64,000 bases of DNA, taken from JBFLXR01 sp040757065. Its GTDB lineage: Bacteria > Pseudomonadota > Gammaproteobacteria > Burkholderiales > Gallionellaceae. The stretch covers positions 1 through 64,000 of the forward strand of contig JBFLXR010000010.1 in the NCBI GenBank assembly GCA_040757065.1, read 5' to 3'. The position numbers and the translations under genes are program-made. Below are positions 26,723-36,158 of the stretch, in pieces; positions within the stretch are counted from its first letter, which is position 1; the number at the start of each line of letters is the position of its first letter. Under the pieces are notes generated by a model. That model saw only the letters and a list, made by a program, of their open reading frames with translations. It had not been told where the DNA came from and ran no database searches.

Positions 26723-27930
26723 ACTTTTACGGGCTTTACCTTGCTCGCTGCCGATTTTGCGCGGGTACGCGCCTCATCGGTATCCGCGCCGGTCGCCAAG
26801 GCCACCCCCATGCGGCGACGCTCAAACGCTTCCGGCTTACCAAACAGACGGATATCGCTTTGCGGCACGCGCAACGCTTCGTCCACTCCTGCAAAGGCTA
26901 TGCCTTGCTCCTCCATTTGGCCGTAAATCACCGCGCTCGCGCCGGGCGCACGCAGCGCCGTATTAACCGGCAAACCGAGGATCGCTCGCGCATGCAACTC
27001 GAACTCATTCAGCGTCTGGCTGCACATCGTTACCATCCCGGTATCGTGCGGACGCGGACTGACTTCGCTAAACCAAACCTCATCGCCTTTCACAAACAAT
27101 TCCACACCGAAAATGCCCAACCCGCCCAAATCGTCGGTGACTTTCTTCGCGATTTCTCGCGCCCGCTGCAAAGCCAGCGGCGACATCGCTTGCGGTTGCC
27201 AGCTTTCCACATAATCACCGTGTACTTGCACATGCCCGATCGGGTCGCAGAAATGCGTTTCGATTGCCCCATCCGCCCCTACCGCGCGTACCGTCAACTG
27301 GGTAATTTCATAATCAAAGCGAACAAACCCTTCCACTATCACCCGTCCTTGATTCACCCGGCTACCGCTGGCAGCATATTCCCATGCTGCTTCGACTTGT
27401 TCAGGTGTATCCACCTTGGACTGCCCCTTACCGGAAGAAGACATGACAGGCTTCACGATGCAGGGATAACCGATCCCCTTCTCGATGACCGCGCGCAGTT
27501 CTTCCAGACTGCTGGCAAAAGCGTACGGCGAAGTTGGCAAACCCAAGGTTTCCGCCGCTAATCGGCGTATCCCCTCTCGGTTCATGGTCAGTTGTGCCGC
27601 GCGCGCAGTCGGAATAACCCGCGCCAGCCCGGCCTGCTCGATTTCCACCAGCATATCGGTAGCAATCGCCTCGATTTCCGGCACCACCAGATGCGGTTTT
27701 TCCTGCTCGATCAAAGCGCGCAGTGCCTGACCGTCTGCCATATTGATTACATGGGCACGATGCGCGACTTGATGACCCGGCGCATTCGGGTAGCGATCCA
27801 CGGCAATGGTTTCTACCCCCAGCCGCTGCAAAGCGATTAAAACCTCTTTACCCAGCTCTCCGCTTCCCAGCAACATCACCCGCGTTGCGGAAGGCGACAG
27901 CGGCGTACCCAATACCACGGAATCACTCAT
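26719..27930 (-). CDS. purT: Formate-dependent phosphoribosylglycinamide formyltransferase
   Basis: Catalyses the folate-independent third step of purine synthesis, using formate and ATP. The 403-residue ATP-grasp enzyme shows the N-terminal GSGELGKEVLIALQRLGVET, the grasp loop IVKPVMSSSGKGQSKV near residue 160, and the metal-binding EVSPRPHDTGMVT near 290. It lies 12 bases after the DMT transporter gene on the same strand. Confidence 0.96.
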   Translation of the reverse strand: MSDSVVLGTPLSPSATRVMLLGSGELGKEVLIALQRLGVETIAVDRYPNAPGHQVAHRAHVINMADGQALRALIEQEKPHLVVPEIEAIATDMLVEIEQAGLARVIPTARAAQLTMNREGIRRLAAETLGLPTSPYAFASSLEELRAVIEKGIGYPCIVKPVMSSSGKGQSKVDTPEQVEAAWEYAASGSRVNQGRVIVEGFVRFDYEITQLTVRAVGADGAIETHFCDPIGHVQVHGDYVESWQPQAMSPLALQRAREIAKKVTDDLGGLGIFGVELFVKGDEVWFSEVSPRPHDTGMVTMCSQTLNEFELHARAILGLPVNTALRAPGASAVIYGQMEEQGIAFAGVDEALRVPQSDIRLFGKPEAFERRRMGVALATGADTDEARTRAKSAASKVKPVKV

Positions 27931-27942
27931 GCTTTGATCCTT

Positions 27943-28818
27943 TCAATGCGATTCGTATAGCTTGCCGGACAACAAACTGGCCGACACCAATAATAGCGCG
28001 CCCGCGTATTCGCCCGGCCCCATTACCTCGCCCACCAACAGATAGGACGACGCTGCGGCAAACACCAGCTCCGTCATGAACAGCACAATGGCACGATTGG
28101 CAGGCATATGACTGACTCCGTACTGCACGGAAAAGGTGATGCCGCACAAAGCCACGCCAATCAGCACCAACAATAACCAACCGTAGGCGCTAATCGCCTG
28201 TATTTGCCCAACCGCAGCCGTTCCGCCCAGCAAGGGCAAGGTCAATAGCGCCGTTCCCAGCCAAACGCTGAGCGATTTCCATTCGACGCGCAAATGCTCC
28301 GCCCGGCGTGAAATGACATTCGACAAGGCAAAGGCCATGCCTGCGCTTAGACCGAGCCATTCGGCACGATTTTGCGGCAGAGGCAAGCCGCTGTCCGGCT
28401 GCCAGAGCATGACCGCCGCCCCGCCGAGCGACAATCCGATAACGGCATAACCATAGCGATTCAAGCGCTCGCCGAGCAACCAGTAAGAAAACAAGACCGT
28501 CCACAAGGGCGATAGATAGAACAATAACAGCACGCGCATAACCTCGCCTTCCAGCATGGCGAGTACATATCCGAAGTTGGTCCAACCAGCGGTCAGCAAC
28601 AACCCCCAAGCTGCCCAACCGGCACGCAGGTAGCCGCGCAAAGCGTGCGGCGCGGCAAGTATGCCTACCCCCAAAGCCAGCAAATAGCTCAGCATGGTAG
28701 ACAAAGAACCGGACACCCCCATATCCTGTAGCACGCGATAGGGATACCAAATCAGCCCCCAGACAAGCGCGCCGCTCAACACCCCGAGTACCGGCAAAAT
28801 GTTCTGTTTGGACGACAA
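27943..28818 (-). CDS. DMT-superfamily (EamA) inner-membrane transporter
   Basis: A 291-residue integral membrane protein with about ten hydrophobic helices in two EamA repeats (GVLSGALVWGLIWYPYRVL at the start, ALCGITFSVQYGVSHMPANRA in the second half). DMT exporters of this type move amino acids or other metabolites outward; the substrate is not predictable here. It heads the run DMT-purT-VOC-YchJ and is divergent from dapC. Confidence 0.85.
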   Translation of the reverse strand: MSSKQNILPVLGVLSGALVWGLIWYPYRVLQDMGVSGSLSTMLSYLLALGVGILAAPHALRGYLRAGWAAWGLLLTAGWTNFGYVLAMLEGEVMRVLLLFYLSPLWTVLFSYWLLGERLNRYGYAVIGLSLGGAAVMLWQPDSGLPLPQNRAEWLGLSAGMAFALSNVISRRAEHLRVEWKSLSVWLGTALLTLPLLGGTAAVGQIQAISAYGWLLLVLIGVALCGITFSVQYGVSHMPANRAIVLFMTELVFAAASSYLLVGEVMGPGEYAGALLLVSASLLSGKLYESH

Positions 28819-28836
28819 CCGTGCAGCCTTTATAAT
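28808..28836 (+). promoter_or_regulatory. Promoter of the dapC-led run
   Basis: A perfect TATAAT at 28831-28836 is preceded at 17 bases by TTGGAC (28808-28813). The -35 lies inside the 5' end of the divergent transporter gene. The dapC start is 30 bases further on. Confidence 0.65.
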
Positions 28837-28866
28837 TACGCTCTTTTCGAGCCAGAAATTTACAGC

Positions 28867-30054
28867 ATGAATCCGGATTTAAACCGTCTGCAACCTTATC
28901 CGTTCCAAAAACTGGCCGGATTGTTTCGCGACATTACCCCGAACCCTGCATACAAGGCGATCAGTTTATCTATCGGCGAGCCCAAACACGCTACGCCCGC
29001 GTTTATCCGCGAGGCCTTGACCGCTCACCTTGACGGACTGGCGAATTATCCCACAACCGCTGGCAGCGATGCGCTGCGCAGTGCAATCGCAAACTGGCTG
29101 GCACAGCGATACGACATCCCCGCCCCGGACTTTAAAACGCAGGTTCTGCCGGTAAACGGCAGCCGCGAAGCCTTATTTTCATTCGCACAAGCCGTGCTGG
29201 ACCGCAGCCGCCCTGACCCTGTGGTGGTCTGTCCGAACCCGTTCTACCAGATTTATGAAGGTGCTGCGTTGCTGGGCGGCGCCACACCGGAGTTTCTGAA
29301 CACTTTACCGGAAGACGGCTACGCGCTGAATTTCGATCAACTGCCGGAAAGCGTCTGGGCGCGCACCCAACTGATTTACGTCTGCTCGCCGGGCAATCCG
29401 ACCGGCAGTGTAATGCCGCTCGCCGTTTGGAAAACCCTATTCGAAATGGCCGACCGTTATGGCTTCGTCATCGCATCCGACGAATGCTATTCGGAAATCT
29501 ACTTCGACACGCCCCCGCTCGGCGCACTGCAAGCCGCGCAACAGCTGGGACGCAGCGATTATAAGAATCTGGTGGTATTTTCCAGCCTCTCCAAGCGCTC
29601 GAATGTGCCGGGTATGCGTTCCGGCTTCGTCGCAGGCGACGCCGCAGTACTGGCGAAATTCGCGCTGTACCGCACCTACCACGGTTGCGCCATGAATCCG
29701 GCCATTCAGGCTGCGACGATCGCTGCTTGGCAAAACGAAGATCATGTCGCGGAAAACCGGCGCTTATATGCGGAAAAATTCGCCCGCGTCACCGAAATTC
29801 TCAAGCCGGTGCTGCCGGTCGCCATGCCGGATGCCGGCTTCTATCTGTGGCTACGCACCCCGATTAGCGATACCGTCTTCGCGCAACAACTGCTTCGCGA
29901 CTATAATGTCACCGTATTGCCCGGCAGCTACCTGGCGCGCGAAGCGCGCGGAGTCAACCCGGGCGCGGACTTTATCCGCATAGCGTTGGTCGCCGGAGTG
30001 GAAGAAACCGTCGAAGCCGCGCAACGCATTGCCGAATTTACCCGAAAACTTTAA
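28867..30054 (+). CDS. dapC: Succinyldiaminopimelate transaminase
   Basis: A PLP-dependent class I aminotransferase of the succinylase branch of lysine/diaminopimelate synthesis. It has 395 residues, with a substrate-end SLSIGEPKH, VCSPGNPTGSVMP near residue 176, and the PLP lysine in FSSLSKRSNVPGMRSGF near 240. The assignment as DapC rather than another aminotransferase rests on dapD following after 20 bases and dapE further along the same strand. Confidence 0.92.
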   Translation: MNPDLNRLQPYPFQKLAGLFRDITPNPAYKAISLSIGEPKHATPAFIREALTAHLDGLANYPTTAGSDALRSAIANWLAQRYDIPAPDFKTQVLPVNGSREALFSFAQAVLDRSRPDPVVVCPNPFYQIYEGAALLGGATPEFLNTLPEDGYALNFDQLPESVWARTQLIYVCSPGNPTGSVMPLAVWKTLFEMADRYGFVIASDECYSEIYFDTPPLGALQAAQQLGRSDYKNLVVFSSLSKRSNVPGMRSGFVAGDAAVLAKFALYRTYHGCAMNPAIQAATIAAWQNEDHVAENRRLYAEKFARVTEILKPVLPVAMPDAGFYLWLRTPISDTVFAQQLLRDYNVTVLPGSYLAREARGVNPGADFIRIALVAGVEETVEAAQRIAEFTRKL

Positions 30055-30074
30055 CCATTAACTCAGGAACTGTC

Positions 30075-30896
30075 ATGCAAGAACTTCAACAACTGATCGA
30101 GTCTGCCTTCGAACGCCGTGCGGAAATTACCCCGCGCACTGTCGATGCCAAGCTGAAAGAAGCCATCAACGCCGTCATTGAAATGCTCGACAACGGCAAA
30201 CTGCGCGTTGCAGAAAAAATCGGCGGCGAATGGGTCACCCACCAGTGGGTAAAAAAAGCCGTGTTACTGTCTTTCCGTATTGAAGACAATTTCTTCATCA
30301 AGGGCGGTTTCACCAACTATTACGACAAGGTGCCCTCCAAGTTCGCCGACTACAACTCTAAAGATTTCCGCGAAGGCGGCTTCCGTGTCGTGCCTCCTGC
30401 GGCGGCCCGCCGCGGTGCTTACATCGCGAAGAACGTGGTACTGATGCCTTCCTACGTGAACATCGGCGGCTACGTCGACGAAGGCACCATGGTCGACACA
30501 TGGGCGACTGTAGGTTCTTGTGCGCAAATCGGTAAGAACGTGCATTTGTCCGGCGGCGTCGGCATCGGCGGCGTACTGGAGCCTGTACAGGCCAACCCCA
30601 CCATCATCGAAGACAATTGCTTCATCGGCGCACGCTCCGAAATCGTGGAAGGAGTGATTGTGGAAGAAGGCTCGGTGATTTCGATGGGCGTTTATATCGG
30701 CCAAAGCACCAAGATTTACGACCGCGAAACCGGTGAAGTGCATTACGGTCGCGTACCGGCCGGCTCCGTGGTGGTCAGCGGCAACCTGCCCTCTAAAGAC
30801 GGCAGCTACAGCCTTTACTGTGCCGTAATCGTTAAAAAAGTGGATGCCAAGACCCTCTCGAAGGTCGGCATCAACGAATTGCTGCGCGGCATTTAA
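30075..30896 (+). CDS. dapD: Tetrahydrodipicolinate N-succinyltransferase
   Basis: Succinylates tetrahydrodipicolinate using succinyl-CoA, the step before DapC. It has 273 residues, with the N-terminal helical domain, then a left-handed beta-helix of hexapeptide repeats (YVNIGGYVDEGTMVDTWATV, then VHLSGGVGIGGVLEP). It is followed by a GC hairpin before pilU. Confidence 0.97.
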   Translation: MQELQQLIESAFERRAEITPRTVDAKLKEAINAVIEMLDNGKLRVAEKIGGEWVTHQWVKKAVLLSFRIEDNFFIKGGFTNYYDKVPSKFADYNSKDFREGGFRVVPPAAARRGAYIAKNVVLMPSYVNIGGYVDEGTMVDTWATVGSCAQIGKNVHLSGGVGIGGVLEPVQANPTIIEDNCFIGARSEIVEGVIVEEGSVISMGVYIGQSTKIYDRETGEVHYGRVPAGSVVVSGNLPSKDGSYSLYCAVIVKKVDAKTLSKVGINELLRGI

Positions 30897-30906
30897 TGCA
30901 AAACCT

Positions 30907-30929
30907 CCCCGCCGCGCTCTGCGGCGGGG
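30907..30929 (+). terminator. GC-rich hairpin between dapD and pilU
   Basis: CCCCGCCGC (30907-30915), loop GCTCT and GCGGCGGGG (30921-30929) form a perfect 9-bp stem followed by only TTT. It is probably a partial terminator or message-stabilising stem, so that pilU and downstream genes are expressed at a lower level than dapCD. Confidence 0.6.
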
Positions 30930-30950
30930 TTTCGAGCGGAGGAAATGCGC

Positions 30951-32102
30951 ATGTTGATTACGCCTTTGCTGCAATACGCTGCCGACCACCTCGCTTCCGA
31001 CCTGTTTTTCTCGACTGGTGCGCCGGTTAACATCAAGATCGACGGCGTATGCCGCCCGGTTGACGAGCAGATTCTCGATGCAGAGCACATCAAGCGCATT
31101 GCTTACGAGCTGATGTCGCCGGAACAGCTGACCGCCTTCACGCAAACGCTGGAGATGAATTTCTCCTACCGCGATCCGAATATCGGCAACTTCCGCGTCA
31201 ACATCTTCCGTCAGCGCGGCGATATCGCGATTACCATCCGCTACGTGCGCGGCAAAATTCTGTCGGTGGAAGAGCTTAACCTGCCCTCCATCCTGAAGCA
31301 GCTCATCATGGAAAAGCGTGGATTGGTGTTGGTGGTCGGCGCAACCGGCTCCGGCAAGTCGACCACGCTGGCCTCGATGATTCAATATCGCAACCAGACG
31401 CAGCCCGGTCATATTCTTACCGTCGAAGACCCGATCGAATACATTTTCAACCACGAACGCTCGATCGTGAATCAGCGTACAATCGGACTCGATACGTTAT
31501 CTTACGAAAACGCATTATCGAGTGCCATGCGGGAAGCGCCCGATGTGCTAATGATCGGCGAAATCCGCGACCGGCAAACCTTAAAACAAGCGCTGATCTT
31601 CGCACAGACAGGGCATCTATGCTTGTCCACGCTGCACGCCAACAACAGCTACCATGCGTTGAACCGCATTATCAGCTTCTTTCCTTACGATGAACGGCAA
31701 GCCGTACTCTCCGACCTCTCGATGTGTTTGCGCGCTATAATCTCGCAGCGGCTGCTGCACGATATGGAAGGCAAACTGATCCCGGCTGTGGAAGTGCTGC
31801 TGAATACTGCACTGATCGCCGACCAGATCAAAAACGACGAGATCGAAAAAATCCGCAGCTCGATGGAGCAAAGCGTTTCTGTGGGTTCGCAAACCTTTGA
31901 ACAATCGCTCCACAAGCTATTTAAGAAAGGACGCATCACCCGCGAAGAAGCCCTGCGCAATGCCGACTCGGCCAGCAACCTTGCAGCCTTGATCGACTTC
32001 TCGCAAACCACCAAAATGAAGGCGTTCGATCCGAATACGCCGCCGCCGGCACCGGAAACGCCCGTCCCGACGGAATTCAACGGTATCAAACTGAATATTT
32101 AA
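30951..32102 (+). CDS. pilU: Type IV pilus retraction ATPase PilU
   Basis: A hexameric GspE-family ATPase that assists PilT in pilus retraction (twitching). It has 383 residues, with an N-terminal PAS-like region, Walker A VGATGSGKSTTL near residue 131, Walker B DVLMIGEIRD, and a Pro-rich C-terminal tail (PPPAPETPVPT) as in PilU rather than PilT. Two ATGs lie six bases apart; GGAGG at 30938-30942 has correct spacing only for the second, at 30951. No other pilus gene is in the window. pilT normally precedes it elsewhere, but here it sits inside the dap run. Confidence 0.9.
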   Translation: MLITPLLQYAADHLASDLFFSTGAPVNIKIDGVCRPVDEQILDAEHIKRIAYELMSPEQLTAFTQTLEMNFSYRDPNIGNFRVNIFRQRGDIAITIRYVRGKILSVEELNLPSILKQLIMEKRGLVLVVGATGSGKSTTLASMIQYRNQTQPGHILTVEDPIEYIFNHERSIVNQRTIGLDTLSYENALSSAMREAPDVLMIGEIRDRQTLKQALIFAQTGHLCLSTLHANNSYHALNRIISFFPYDERQAVLSDLSMCLRAIISQRLLHDMEGKLIPAVEVLLNTALIADQIKNDEIEKIRSSMEQSVSVGSQTFEQSLHKLFKKGRITREEALRNADSASNLAALIDFSQTTKMKAFDPNTPPPAPETPVPTEFNGIKLNI

Positions 32103-32111
32103 TCTCGCACT

Positions 32112-32462
32112 ATGAAACTGTATGGCATCCCGAATTGCAACACTGTAAAAAAAGCGCGCGTCTGGCTGGAACAGCACGGCATCGCTTATGACTTCCACGA
32201 CTTCAAAAAACATGGATTTAGCGCCGCACTTGGCCTGGAATGGCTCGCGCAAGAGCAGTGGGAAAACCTCGTCAATCGCAGCGGACTGACTTGGCGCGGC
32301 CTCCCGGACGAGCGTAAACAAACCATTAAAGATAGCGCCAGCGCACTCGATTTAATGCTGGAAAAAACCAGCGTTATCAAACGACCGCTGCTGGTGCAGG
32401 ACGGCAAGCTGCTACACATCGGTTTCAACGAAGCCGCCTACGAAAAGATTTTCAACCGGTAA
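32112..32462 (+). CDS. ArsC/Spx-family (YffB-like) thioredoxin-fold protein
   Basis: A 116-residue thioredoxin-fold protein with YGIPNCNTVKKARVWLEQHG at the start, i.e. one cysteine in the usual redox position (Cys9), and KRPLLVQDGKLLHIGFNE at the end. The same family member (YffB) lies directly before dapE in enterobacteria, so the pairing is conserved. It is probably not an arsenate reductase; its function is not established. Confidence 0.87.
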   Translation: MKLYGIPNCNTVKKARVWLEQHGIAYDFHDFKKHGFSAALGLEWLAQEQWENLVNRSGLTWRGLPDERKQTIKDSASALDLMLEKTSVIKRPLLVQDGKLLHIGFNEAAYEKIFNR

Positions 32463-32469
32463 TTGCATC

Positions 32470-33603
32470 ATGACAGATACGCTCGAACTCGCCAAACAAC
32501 TGATTGCCCGCAAGTCGCTCACGCCCATTGACGACGGCTGCATCGACATTATTGGGGCGCGCCTCGCACCGCTTCAATTCGATCTGGAAAAAATGCGTCA
32601 CAGCGAAGTAGATAACCTGTGGGCACGCCGTGGGCATACCGCCCCGCTGATTTGCTTTGCCGGCCACACCGATGTGGTGCCGAGCGGCCCGGTTAACAAG
32701 TGGGACAGCGATCCATTTACCCCGACTGTGCGGGACGGCATGCTCTACGGGCGCGGCGCTTCCGACATGAAAGGCTCGCTGGCGGCTTTTGTGACGGCGA
32801 TTGAGAAATTCGTTGCCGAGTATCCCGATCATAAAGGATCGATTGCTTTGCTGCTGACCTCCGATGAAGAAGGTATCGCAGTTGACGGCACCGTCCGCGT
32901 GGTAGAAGTTTTGCAAGAACGCAACGAACTGATCGATTACTGTATCGTCGGTGAACCGACCTCGGTCGCCAAAACCGGCGATACGATTAAAAATGGTCGG
33001 CGCGGCTCTTTGTCCGGCAAACTCACGGTCAAAGGGGTGCAAGGACACATTGCCTACCCGCATCTGGTCAGAAACCCCATCCACATGGCAGCTCCGGCAA
33101 TCGGCGAGCTGGCGGCTACCGTTTGGGACGAAGGCAATGAATATTTCCCGCCAACCTCTTGGCAAATCTCCAATATTCACGGCGGCACCGGTGCAACTAA
33201 TGTCGTTCCCGGCACAGTTGAAATCCTATTCAATTTCCGTCATTCGACTGCCAGCACAACTGAAAGTCTGAAAGCGCGCGTACACGAGATTCTCGACCGC
33301 AACGGACTGGAATACGATCTGGAATGGGAAATGTCCGGCAAACCCTATCTGACCCCGCGCGGTAGCTTAGTGGATGCCGTCGCTTCCGCCATCCAAGACG
33401 TCACCGGCATGGAAACCGAGCTTTCCACCAGTGGCGGCACCTCGGACGGGCGTTTCATCGCCGATATTTGCCCGCAAGTGATCGAGTTGGGGCCGTTGAA
33501 CGCCACCATCCATAAAATCAACGAATGCGTCGCGGTCGCCGATCTGGAAGCCTTGTCGGAAATATACCGCCTGACGCTGATTAACTTGCTGGTAAAAGCC
33601 TGA
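32470..33603 (+). CDS. dapE: Succinyl-diaminopimelate desuccinylase
   Basis: A zinc-dependent M20 hydrolase giving LL-diaminopimelate. It has 377 residues, with metal ligands in CFAGHTDVVPSG (His about 67) and GRGASDMKGSLAAF (Asp about 100), the catalytic glutamate in LLTSDEEG, and the C-terminal GGTSDGRFIADIC. It starts eight bases after the YffB-like gene and its stop overlaps the prmB start. Confidence 0.97.
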   Translation: MTDTLELAKQLIARKSLTPIDDGCIDIIGARLAPLQFDLEKMRHSEVDNLWARRGHTAPLICFAGHTDVVPSGPVNKWDSDPFTPTVRDGMLYGRGASDMKGSLAAFVTAIEKFVAEYPDHKGSIALLLTSDEEGIAVDGTVRVVEVLQERNELIDYCIVGEPTSVAKTGDTIKNGRRGSLSGKLTVKGVQGHIAYPHLVRNPIHMAAPAIGELAATVWDEGNEYFPPTSWQISNIHGGTGATNVVPGTVEILFNFRHSTASTTESLKARVHEILDRNGLEYDLEWEMSGKPYLTPRGSLVDAVASAIQDVTGMETELSTSGGTSDGRFIADICPQVIELGPLNATIHKINECVAVADLEALSEIYRLTLINLLVKA

Positions 33604-34508
33604 TGACGACTCTGCATGACTTCTCCAATACCGATGAACTGCTTACGTTGCGCGATTGGCTGCGTTTCGCGGTAAGCGCCTTCAACGAGGCTGGCCTCAG
33701 CTTCGGTCACGGCTCGGCCAATGCCTACGATGAGGCGGCTTATTTACTGCTTAGCGCACTCAACCTGCCGCTGGATACACTGGAGCCGTTCCTGGATGCG
33801 CGCCTCACTTCAGGGGAAAAACGCCACTTGCTCGGCCTGTTGCGTCAGCGCGTCGAGCAGCGCATTCCCGCCGCCTATCTGACGCATGAAGCATGGCTGG
33901 GCGATTTCCGTTTTTATGTCGACGAACGCGTAATCGTCCCGCGCTCTTTTATTGCCGAGCTGCTGCACGATCACCTCGATCCGTGGATTGCCGATCCGCA
34001 CGAACCGATGCGCGTTCTCGATCTCTGCACTGGCAGCGGCTGCCTCGCCATTCTGGCGGCACATTATTTCCCGCACGCCGACGTCGACGCAGTAGATATT
34101 TCCTCGGAAGCCCTGGCCGTTGCCCGGCATAATGTGCAGGAACACGGACTAGAGGACCGCGTGCATCTGATCGAGTCCGATCTGTACCAACACCTCGGCG
34201 GCAAGAAATACGATCTCATCATCAGCAACCCGCCCTACGTCAATGCCGAGTCAGTAGCAGCGCTGCCCGCGGAGTACCTGCATGAGCCGGCGCTAGCGCT
34301 GGGTAGCGGCGAAGACGGTCTGGATGCCACCCGCGTCATTCTCTCTCAGGCCGCCGACCATCTAAACCCCGGAGGAATACTCGTAGTCGAAATCGGGCAT
34401 AACCGCGACGACCTTGAGGCTGCCTTCCCTGACCTGCCGTTCACATGGCTGGATATTTCCGCCGGCGACGAATACGTTTTCCTGCTGCACCGCGACGATC
34501 TAGTCTGA
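33603..34508 (+). CDS. prmB: N5-glutamine methyltransferase PrmB (50S protein L3)
   Basis: Methylates the glutamine of ribosomal protein L3. The 301-residue SAM methyltransferase shows LDLCTGSGCLAILAAHYFP near residue 140 and the catalytic ISNPPYVNAESV near 207. It is distinguished from PrmC by its length and the N-terminal domain starting with LRDWLRFAVSAFNEAGLSFGHG. Start and stop codons overlap both neighbours by one base, so it is coupled between dapE and hpnC. Confidence 0.9.
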   Translation: MTTLHDFSNTDELLTLRDWLRFAVSAFNEAGLSFGHGSANAYDEAAYLLLSALNLPLDTLEPFLDARLTSGEKRHLLGLLRQRVEQRIPAAYLTHEAWLGDFRFYVDERVIVPRSFIAELLHDHLDPWIADPHEPMRVLDLCTGSGCLAILAAHYFPHADVDAVDISSEALAVARHNVQEHGLEDRVHLIESDLYQHLGGKKYDLIISNPPYVNAESVAALPAEYLHEPALALGSGEDGLDATRVILSQAADHLNPGGILVVEIGHNRDDLEAAFPDLPFTWLDISAGDEYVFLLHRDDLV

Positions 34509-35323
34509 TGTCTGTCGAGCATTACGAAAACTTTCCGGTTGCGTCGGTCTTGCTGCCGAAACGCCTCCGCCATCCGGTCGAGGTGATTTACCACTTCTCG
34601 CGACAAGCGGACGACATTGCAGACGAAGGCGAGGCCGACAACGCAACGCGTCTGGCCGGCCTGCAAGCTTTTCGCAGCCAGTTGGATCGCATTGCACAGG
34701 GCGAAGCCCCGGAAACACCGCTGTTCGCAGACTTAGCCGAGGTCATTGCGCGCCACGCGCTGCCTATGCAGCCGTTTTACGATTTGCTGGATGCCTTCTC
34801 GCAGGATGTCGTCAAGAAACGCTACGCCGACTTCGATGAGGTCATGGAATATTGTCGCCGTTCGGCCAATCCGGTCGGCACCTTGCTGCTGCATTTATAC
34901 GAAGAGGCCACACCGCAAAATCTTGCCTACTCCAATGCTATTTGCAGCAGTTTGCAGCTCATCAATTTCTGGCAGGACGTTGCCAAGGATTACGCAATCG
35001 ACCGCGTCTATCTGCCGCAAGCGGATTTAGCGCAGTTCGGCGTCAACGAAATGCAGATCGCCGACGGGCACGCCGATCAAGCATGGCGCGACCTGATGGC
35101 CTTCGAATGCGCACGCGCCCGTCAAATGATGCAAGACGGCGCGCCGCTCGGCAGTATCCTGCGCGGACGTATCGGACTGGAAATGCGCCTGATTATCGCG
35201 GGCGGCCTGCGCATCCTCGACAAGCTGGAATCCGTCGGCTACGATGTATTCCGTCGCCGCCCTGTTTTACGCCCACTGGACTGGGGTATCATGCTCGCCA
35301 AGAGTGCACCGTTTCGTTTTTAA
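34508..35323 (+). CDS. hpnC: Hydroxysqualene synthase HpnC
   Basis: Second enzyme of the three-step bacterial squalene route, converting presqualene diphosphate to hydroxysqualene. It has 271 residues, with the two aspartate-rich sites as FSRQADDIADEGE (near residue 38) and NFWQDVAKDYAIDRVYLP (near 160). It is a trans-isoprenyl diphosphate synthase (SQS/PSY) homologue. The start codon overlaps the prmB stop (TGATG). Confidence 0.92.
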   Translation: MSVEHYENFPVASVLLPKRLRHPVEVIYHFSRQADDIADEGEADNATRLAGLQAFRSQLDRIAQGEAPETPLFADLAEVIARHALPMQPFYDLLDAFSQDVVKKRYADFDEVMEYCRRSANPVGTLLLHLYEEATPQNLAYSNAICSSLQLINFWQDVAKDYAIDRVYLPQADLAQFGVNEMQIADGHADQAWRDLMAFECARARQMMQDGAPLGSILRGRIGLEMRLIIAGGLRILDKLESVGYDVFRRRPVLRPLDWGIMLAKSAPFRF

Positions 35324-35324
35324 C

Positions 35325-36158
35325 ATGACACCAGAAGAATATTGTCAGGAAAAAGCTGCCAAAAGCGGCTCAAGTTTCTATTACAGCTTTTTGTTCTTAC
35401 CGCCGGAACGCCGCCGCGCGATTACCGCGCTGTATGCATTCTGCCGCGAGGTCGATGATGTCGTGGACGAGTGTTCCGACCCCCACGTCGCCCGGACGAC
35501 CCTTAACTGGTGGCGGATGGAAATCGCAGCCGTTTACGGCGGCAAACCGCAACATCCGGTTTCGCTGGCCTTGGTGCAGATCGTAAAAGATTTCAACCTG
35601 CCGCAAGAGTTGTTGCAAGAAATCATCGACGGCATGGAAATGGACCTCGACCATACCCGTTATCCAGATTTCAAATCTCTGCAACTCTATTGCTACCGTG
35701 TGGCTTCGGTAGTGGGGCTGCTGGCTGCGGAAATTTTCGGCTATACCGACCGTAAAACCCTCAAATACGCCCATGATCTGGGAATCGCCTTCCAGCTCAC
35801 CAACATCATCCGCGATGTCGGCGAGGATGCGAGGCGCGGCCGAATCTACCTGCCGCTGGATGAACTGGCGCAATTCGGCGTTTCGCCGCAAGACATTCTG
35901 CAAGGCCACGACAGCGAAGCCATGCATCAACTGATGGCCTTTCAAGTCGAACGTGCATTGCGTTATTACGATCAGGCAATGTCGCAACTGCCGGAAGCCG
36001 ACCGGAAAGCTCAGCGCACCGGCCTCTCGATGGCTGCCATCTACCGCGCCACCTTGCAAGAAGTGCAAGGCAGCGGCTGCTTCGTCCTGCGCGAACGCAT
36101 ATCGCTGTCCCCGCTGCGCAAGCTGTGGCTAGCCTGGAAGACTTGGGTTTTCGCCTGA
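35325..36158 (+). CDS. hpnD: Presqualene diphosphate synthase HpnD
   Basis: Condenses two farnesyl diphosphates to presqualene diphosphate. It has 277 residues, with FCREVDDVVDECSDP near residue 40 and NIIRDVGEDARRGRIYLP near 160, plus SSFYYSFLFLPPERRRAI at the start. The start at 35325 lies one base after the hpnC stop; an upstream ATG would run into hpnC and is rejected. It shares TGATG with hpnE. Confidence 0.93.
   Translation: MTPEEYCQEKAAKSGSSFYYSFLFLPPERRRAITALYAFCREVDDVVDECSDPHVARTTLNWWRMEIAAVYGGKPQHPVSLALVQIVKDFNLPQELLQEIIDGMEMDLDHTRYPDFKSLQLYCYRVASVVGLLAAEIFGYTDRKTLKYAHDLGIAFQLTNIIRDVGEDARRGRIYLPLDELAQFGVSPQDILQGHDSEAMHQLMAFQVERALRYYDQAMSQLPEADRKAQRTGLSMAAIYRATLQEVQGSGCFVLRERISLSPLRKLWLAWKTWVFA

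Noticed and set aside
30264..31454. A 396-residue minus-strand frame over dapD and pilU
   Set aside because: Covers two well-supported genes in antisense, with His/Val/Arg-rich composition and no motifs.
32112..32462. Arsenate reductase
   Set aside because: ArsC fold, but it belongs to the YffB-type neighbour of dapE, and no arsenic resistance genes are nearby.
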